Shown here in pieces: positions 59,862 through 64,000 of a stretch of DNA of 64,000 bases. Under the pieces are notes generated by a model. It worked only from the letters and a program-made list of their open reading frames with translations. It was not told the origin of the DNA and did no database searches. The stretch's first letter is position 1, and every line of letters begins with the position of its first letter. The stretch lies in NCBI RefSeq assembly GCF_015624505.1, contig NZ_CP061379.1, positions 5,394,001-5,458,000 of the forward strand. Direction: 5' to 3'. A program made the translations under genes and the position numbers. This stretch comes from Bradyrhizobium commune (GTDB lineage Bacteria; Pseudomonadota; Alphaproteobacteria; Rhizobiales; Xanthobacteraceae).

Positions 59862-62800
59862 ATGACTGCCACGCTGACGATTCTGGTGAATTTCAACGGC
59901 ATCAACGGCCGCTCTCCGCTGTACGGGGCACTGATCTTTGATAGCAACGGCAATTTGTTCGGCACGACATCCCGCGGCGGGGCAAATGATGACGGCACGG
60001 TGTTCGAGATCGCCAAGACCGAAGGCGGCTACGCGAGCGCCCCCACCACGTTGGTGACCTTCAACCTCAACAACGGCGCTTACCCGCAGAGCGGTCTGAT
60101 CGCCGACGCCAACGGCAACCTGTTCGGCGCGCAGATATACAATTATGGCTCGGTATTCGAGATCGTCCACAACGGCAGCGGCTACACGAGCGCACCCACC
60201 ACGCTAACCAATTTCGGCAGCTACAGTGGCTCCCCGAACAGCGAGCTGGTTGCCGATGCCAACGGCAACCTGTTTGGGACGACGTCCAACGGCGGGCCGA
60301 CTGGTTATGGGTATGGGACAGTGTTCGAGATCGTCAAGACGGGGAGCGGCTATGCCAGCGCCCCCACCACGCTGGTCACCTTCAACTTCAGCAATGGCTA
60401 CAAGCCGCTCGGCGGCCTGATCGTCGATGCCAATGGTAACCTGTTCGGCACGACGACTGACGGTGGGGCGAACTACGGCGGCGGCACGGTGTTCGAGATC
60501 GCCAAGTCGGGGAGTGGCTATGCCAGCGCCCCCACCACGCTGGTCAGCTTCCAAAATGACGGTAGCGGCTACCCGCACGGCGGCCTGATCATGGATGCCA
60601 ACGGCAACCTGTTCGGCACGACAACCGGGGACGGGACGCATGGTTATGGGACAGTGTTCGAGATCGCCAAGACCGGCAGCGGCTATGCCAGTACCCCCAC
60701 CACGCTGGTTAGCTTCGGCTCCAGCAATGGCGCCCAGCCGTTCGGAAGCCTGATCATCGATGCCAACGGCAACCTGTTCGGCACGACATCCGCCGGCGGG
60801 GCGAATGGTTATGGGACCGTGTTCAAGATCGCCAAGACCGACAGCGGCTATGCCAGCACCCCCACCACGTTGGTCGACTTCACCTCCAGCAACGGTGCCC
60901 AGCCGTTCGGAAGCTTGATTGCCGATGGCAACGGCAACCTGTTCGGCACGACCGAGTACGGCGGGGCGAACAACAACGGCACGGTGTTCGAGATTACCGG
61001 GAGCGGTTTTGTTGTTCCGCCTCTCGTCCTGACGATCACGGGTATTTCCCCTGACACCGGAGCGACCGCGAGTGATGGTCTGACCAACGCGCCGACTGTG
61101 ACGGTCAACGGCACGATTGACGTCGCGGACGCAGCGCGGACGATATCGGTCTACAACGGGACGACGCTGGTCGGCACGACCACGGCGACGGCCGATGGCC
61201 ATTGGAGCCTCGCCGGCCTGACCCTGGCGCAGGGCACCAACAACCTGACCGCGCAGGCGGGAACGGGAACATCACCCGTATTCGCTGCGACGCTCGACAC
61301 GACGCCTCCGGTCGTGTCAGTCGGCACGTCGCCGAGCAACGGAGCGGAACATCTCGGCCAGACGATTACGCTCATCCTTTCGTCCAGCGAGGCCATGCGG
61401 GTTTCGGGCGGCACGCCGACCCTGACCCTCAACGACGGAGGAACTGCGACCTATAACGCGGCCGCGACCGCGGCGCTGGGGGATCCGAGCAAACTCGCGT
61501 TCACCTACACAGTCGGCGCGTCGGACGCTCCCGTCGACGCCCTCGCTGTCGTGGACCACAACCTGAACGGCGCGACCATCACGGACCTCGCCGGCAATGC
61601 CGCTGACTATAGCGGCCTGTCCGTAAGCCTTCCCGGCCTGTCGGTCCGGCCGACCGCCGTCACGGCGGTCGTTGCCTCGCCGGGGAGCGGCGTCGAGCAG
61701 ATTGGCCAGACCATCACGCTGACGCTGGTGTTCAACCAGGACATCACCGTGTCAGGCGGCACACCGACGTTCACGCTCAACAATGGCGGGACGGCGGTCT
61801 ATGACGCGGCCGCGACCGCGGCGCTGGGCGATCCGACCAAGATGGTTCTCAGCTACACGGTTGCGGCGTCGGACTCGCCGACAAACGGCCTCGCGATCGT
61901 GGGCGGCGACCAGAACGGCGCCGTCATCGTCGATGCGGCCGGACACGGGCCGGACTTCACGGGCGCCTTCACCAGTTTCCCGGCCATCCAGGTTCAGTCG
62001 GGTGCGACGGTCGTCTCCGTGGTCGCATTACCTGCCGGCGGTGTCGAGCATGTCGGCGATACCATGACATTCACGATCGGCATGGACCGCGCCGTGACGG
62101 TCTCGGGGGGAACGCCGACGCTGAAGCTCAGCAACAGCGGGACGGCCGTTTATGATGCCGCAGCGACCGCAGCCCTCGGCGATCCAACCAAGCTGATTTT
62201 CAGCTACACGGTCGCGGCGTCGGATGGGTCGGTGAGCAGCATTAACCCCCTGTACGTCGCGTTCGGCAGCCAGAACGGCGCTGCGATCCTGGATCTCAGC
62301 GGTGCGGCCTCCGATTTCTCCGGGACGCTGACCGGATTCCCGGGCATTCAGATCGACGCGACGCCGCCGGTGACGGTGACGTCCTTCGTTGCTTCGCCCG
62401 CGAGTGCGTTCGAATTCCCCGGCAACACCGTCGTGTTCACGATGACCATGAGCGGGCCCGTCACGGTCTGGGGCGGCACACCGACGTTCACGCTCAACAA
62501 CCGCGGGACGGCGGTCTATGACGCGGCCGCGACCGCGGCGCTAGACGATCCGACCAAGCTGATATTCAAATACACCGTTCAGGCATCGGACTTGATAGCG
62601 AACGGCCTGTCCGTTGTGCGCGGCGACCAGAACGGCGCCATCATCTTCGATGCGGCGGGGCACGGTCCCGATCTTTCCGGGGCATTCACGAACTTTCCGG
62701 GCATCGCGGTTTCGACGCCGGCGACGGGAGTCATTTCAGCCTCGGCCTCGCCTTCGAGCGGAACCGAGGAGCCCGGCGATGTCATCACGCTCACTTTCAG

Positions 62801-63323
62801 CATGAGCCGGGCCGTGACCGTGACGGGCGGCACGCCGACCTTGACGCTCAACGACGGCGGGACGGCCACCTACGACGCGGCCGCGACCGCAGCGCTGGGC
62901 GATCCAACCAAGCTGGTGTTCAGTTATGCCGTCCATGCCGATTATAACGTGCACAATGTGGATTCGCTCGCTGTCGTCCAGGAGAACCAGAATGGCGCGG
63001 TCTTCGCGGACGGTAACGCGAGACCGCCGGACCTCTCTGGCTTCACGAAGCCTTTCGCGAATCTCGCAGTGAAGGTCGGCATCGACCTCACCAATGTCGC
63101 GTTCGGCGCCAGCACGACGCTCGGCTATGCCGCCAACCCGGACAACAGTGGCGGACTGCTCACGGTGAGCGACGGCACTCACAGCTCCGCGATAACCCTG
63201 CTGGGTCAGTATGCCGCGGCGGATTTCCATGCCTGGAGCGATTTCCACAGCGGCACGCTCGTCACCGATCCTGCGCTGACGGGTGCGGCAGCCGCGACGT
63301 TCCTGTCGTCGCCGCACACCTGA
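59862..63323 (+). CDS. Large GloVer-repeat and Ig-like-repeat protein
   Basis: This 1153-residue protein has three parts. Residues 1-385 are about eight GloVer-type repeats of roughly 45-50 residues (DANGNLFGTT, then GGANxxGTVFEI and YASAPTTLVTF). Residues 390-480 resemble a bacterial Ig-like domain (VNGTIDVADAARTISVYNGT). Residues 480-1070 are five repeats of about 115 residues (VTVSGGTPTLTLNDGGTA, then YDAAATAALGDPTKL and FSYTVAASD). The tail has no known domain. No signal peptide or sortase motif was seen; type I or another leaderless export is possible. Likely a surface or secreted repeat protein. The DNA of the repeats is nearly identical in places, so copy number may vary. Confidence 0.88.
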   Translation: MTATLTILVNFNGINGRSPLYGALIFDSNGNLFGTTSRGGANDDGTVFEIAKTEGGYASAPTTLVTFNLNNGAYPQSGLIADANGNLFGAQIYNYGSVFEIVHNGSGYTSAPTTLTNFGSYSGSPNSELVADANGNLFGTTSNGGPTGYGYGTVFEIVKTGSGYASAPTTLVTFNFSNGYKPLGGLIVDANGNLFGTTTDGGANYGGGTVFEIAKSGSGYASAPTTLVSFQNDGSGYPHGGLIMDANGNLFGTTTGDGTHGYGTVFEIAKTGSGYASTPTTLVSFGSSNGAQPFGSLIIDANGNLFGTTSAGGANGYGTVFKIAKTDSGYASTPTTLVDFTSSNGAQPFGSLIADGNGNLFGTTEYGGANNNGTVFEITGSGFVVPPLVLTITGISPDTGATASDGLTNAPTVTVNGTIDVADAARTISVYNGTTLVGTTTATADGHWSLAGLTLAQGTNNLTAQAGTGTSPVFAATLDTTPPVVSVGTSPSNGAEHLGQTITLILSSSEAMRVSGGTPTLTLNDGGTATYNAAATAALGDPSKLAFTYTVGASDAPVDALAVVDHNLNGATITDLAGNAADYSGLSVSLPGLSVRPTAVTAVVASPGSGVEQIGQTITLTLVFNQDITVSGGTPTFTLNNGGTAVYDAAATAALGDPTKMVLSYTVAASDSPTNGLAIVGGDQNGAVIVDAAGHGPDFTGAFTSFPAIQVQSGATVVSVVALPAGGVEHVGDTMTFTIGMDRAVTVSGGTPTLKLSNSGTAVYDAAATAALGDPTKLIFSYTVAASDGSVSSINPLYVAFGSQNGAAILDLSGAASDFSGTLTGFPGIQIDATPPVTVTSFVASPASAFEFPGNTVVFTMTMSGPVTVWGGTPTFTLNNRGTAVYDAAATAALDDPTKLIFKYTVQASDLIANGLSVVRGDQNGAIIFDAAGHGPDLSGAFTNFPGIAVSTPATGVISASASPSSGTEEPGDVITLTFSMSRAVTVTGGTPTLTLNDGGTATYDAAATAALGDPTKLVFSYAVHADYNVHNVDSLAVVQENQNGAVFADGNARPPDLSGFTKPFANLAVKVGIDLTNVAFGASTTLGYAANPDNSGGLLTVSDGTHSSAITLLGQYAAADFHAWSDFHSGTLVTDPALTGAAAATFLSSPHT

Positions 63324-63510
63324 CGCGCTTTCCGGATCGTGTGCCTGCTGTCCTCCGCGACAAGCCATGACGAGCAGGAGCGCCACGGATGCGGCCCGCG
63401 ATATTGACTTCGCCGGCCCATGCTTTTGACTGTCTCATCCCGCTTCGCAAGCCGCACCTCATACCGCGGCGCAAAATCCCCGACTGGATCAGACAACAAA
63501 GGCCCTTGAA

Positions 63511-64000
63511 ATGACGCTGATGCAGGTCGAGCTGGACGACAAATACCGGCTCGAATCGAAGCGGATCTTCCTGTCCGGTACACAAGCCTTGGTCCGCCTG
63601 CCCATGTTGCAGCGCGAACGCGACCGGCTTCAGGGGCTCAACACCGGCGGCTTCATCTCGGGCTATCGCGGCTCCCCGCTCGGCATGTACGACCACGCGC
63701 TGTGGCGCGCGAAGTCGCACCTCCAGCAACACGACATCGCCTTCGTGCCTGGCCTGAACGAGGATCTGGCGGCGACCGCGGTCTGGGGCAGCCAGCAGGT
63801 CGGGCTGTTTCCCGGCGCCAGGGTCGATGGCGTGTTCGGCATCTGGTACGGCAAGGGCCCCGGCGTCGACCGTTCCGTCGATGCGCTCAAGCACGCCAAT
63901 GCGGCCGGCACCTCGCTCAATGGCGGTGTGCTGGCGCTCGCCGGCGACGACCATGGCTGCCAGTCCTCCACGCTGGCGCATCAGAGCGAGCAGGTGTTCG
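63511..64000 (+). CDS. Indolepyruvate ferredoxin oxidoreductase, N-terminal part (3' end outside window)
   Basis: The frame is open to the window's end (163 residues visible). It begins with KYRLESKRIFLSGTQALVRL and FISGYRGSPLGMYDHALWRA and continues with the pyrophosphate-type FGIWYGKGPGVDRSVDALKH and GVLALAGDDHGCQSSTLAHQ, the opening of the fused alphaproteobacterial indolepyruvate:ferredoxin oxidoreductases (usually about 1150 residues). They convert aryl pyruvates to aryl-acetyl-CoA. The ATG at 63511 has AAAGG eight bases upstream; the ATG at 63520 is an alternative. Confidence 0.9.
   Translation, partial: MTLMQVELDDKYRLESKRIFLSGTQALVRLPMLQRERDRLQGLNTGGFISGYRGSPLGMYDHALWRAKSHLQQHDIAFVPGLNEDLAATAVWGSQQVGLFPGARVDGVFGIWYGKGPGVDRSVDALKHANAAGTSLNGGVLALAGDDHGCQSSTLAHQSEQVF

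Overview
The window is chromosomal DNA from a high-GC alphaproteobacterium, almost certainly a Bradyrhizobium or a close relative. The strongest evidence is a complete micro-oxic respiration locus in the order fixK2, receiver protein, fixJ, fixL, universal stress/CBS pair, fixNOQP, fixGHIS. With its TTG start, FixL is 505 residues long with His200, Arg220 and His291 at the positions known from Bradyrhizobium FixL. FixK2 is 232 residues long with Cys183. Short palindromic intergenic repeats typical of this genus lie between operons. No phage, CRISPR array, insertion sequence with a transposase, rRNA or tRNA was seen.

Layout. 1-12 kb: end of a radical SAM protein, a beta-decarboxylating dehydrogenase, a zinc alcohol dehydrogenase, a class III CoA-transferase, glycogen synthase, an MpaB/DUF2236 protein, and two LysR regulators, one of them divergent from a 3-hydroxybutyrate dehydrogenase-patatin pair (polyhydroxybutyrate/lipid turnover). 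11.3-14 kb: a peroxiredoxin divergent from a cupin-MFS pair, with LysR-type boxes between them. 14-27 kb: the fix locus. FixLJ senses low oxygen and activates fixK2. FixK2 should then switch on the cbb3 oxidase (fixNOQP), its assembly proteins (fixGHIS) and a stress/CBS pair. FixK-type boxes lie about 65 nt before each of these three starts. 27-34 kb: a probable four-gene operon (ABC exporter, glycogen-debranching-type glucosidase, PRC-barrel protein, MFS) divergent from a glycosyltransferase, with promoters resembling the general-stress sigma factor EcfG on both sides. 34-45 kb: an alkyl-sulfatase-like hydrolase bracketed by inverted repeats, a TRAP transporter, a methyltransferase, an SDR lacking its catalytic tyrosine, a frameshifted substrate-binding protein, a second dehydrogenase and an MFS pump. 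46-54 kb: a B12/radical SAM protein, then a two-subunit molybdenum hydroxylase directly followed by soxF-soxX-soxY-soxZ-soxA. 54-59.5 kb: a sugar ABC importer without an ATPase gene, and an NCS2-like permease with a cysteine hydrolase. 59.8-64 kb: a 1153-residue repeat protein and the start of an indolepyruvate oxidoreductase.

No plainly unknown multi-gene system stands out. The most unusual items are the Mo-hydroxylase/sox arrangement with a non-canonical SoxY tail and no soxB, the EcfG-type promoter pair around the glycan cluster, the 48-bp inverted repeats flanking the sulfatase gene, and the GloVer/Ig-like repeat protein. All family assignments are by reading motifs; no database search was possible.
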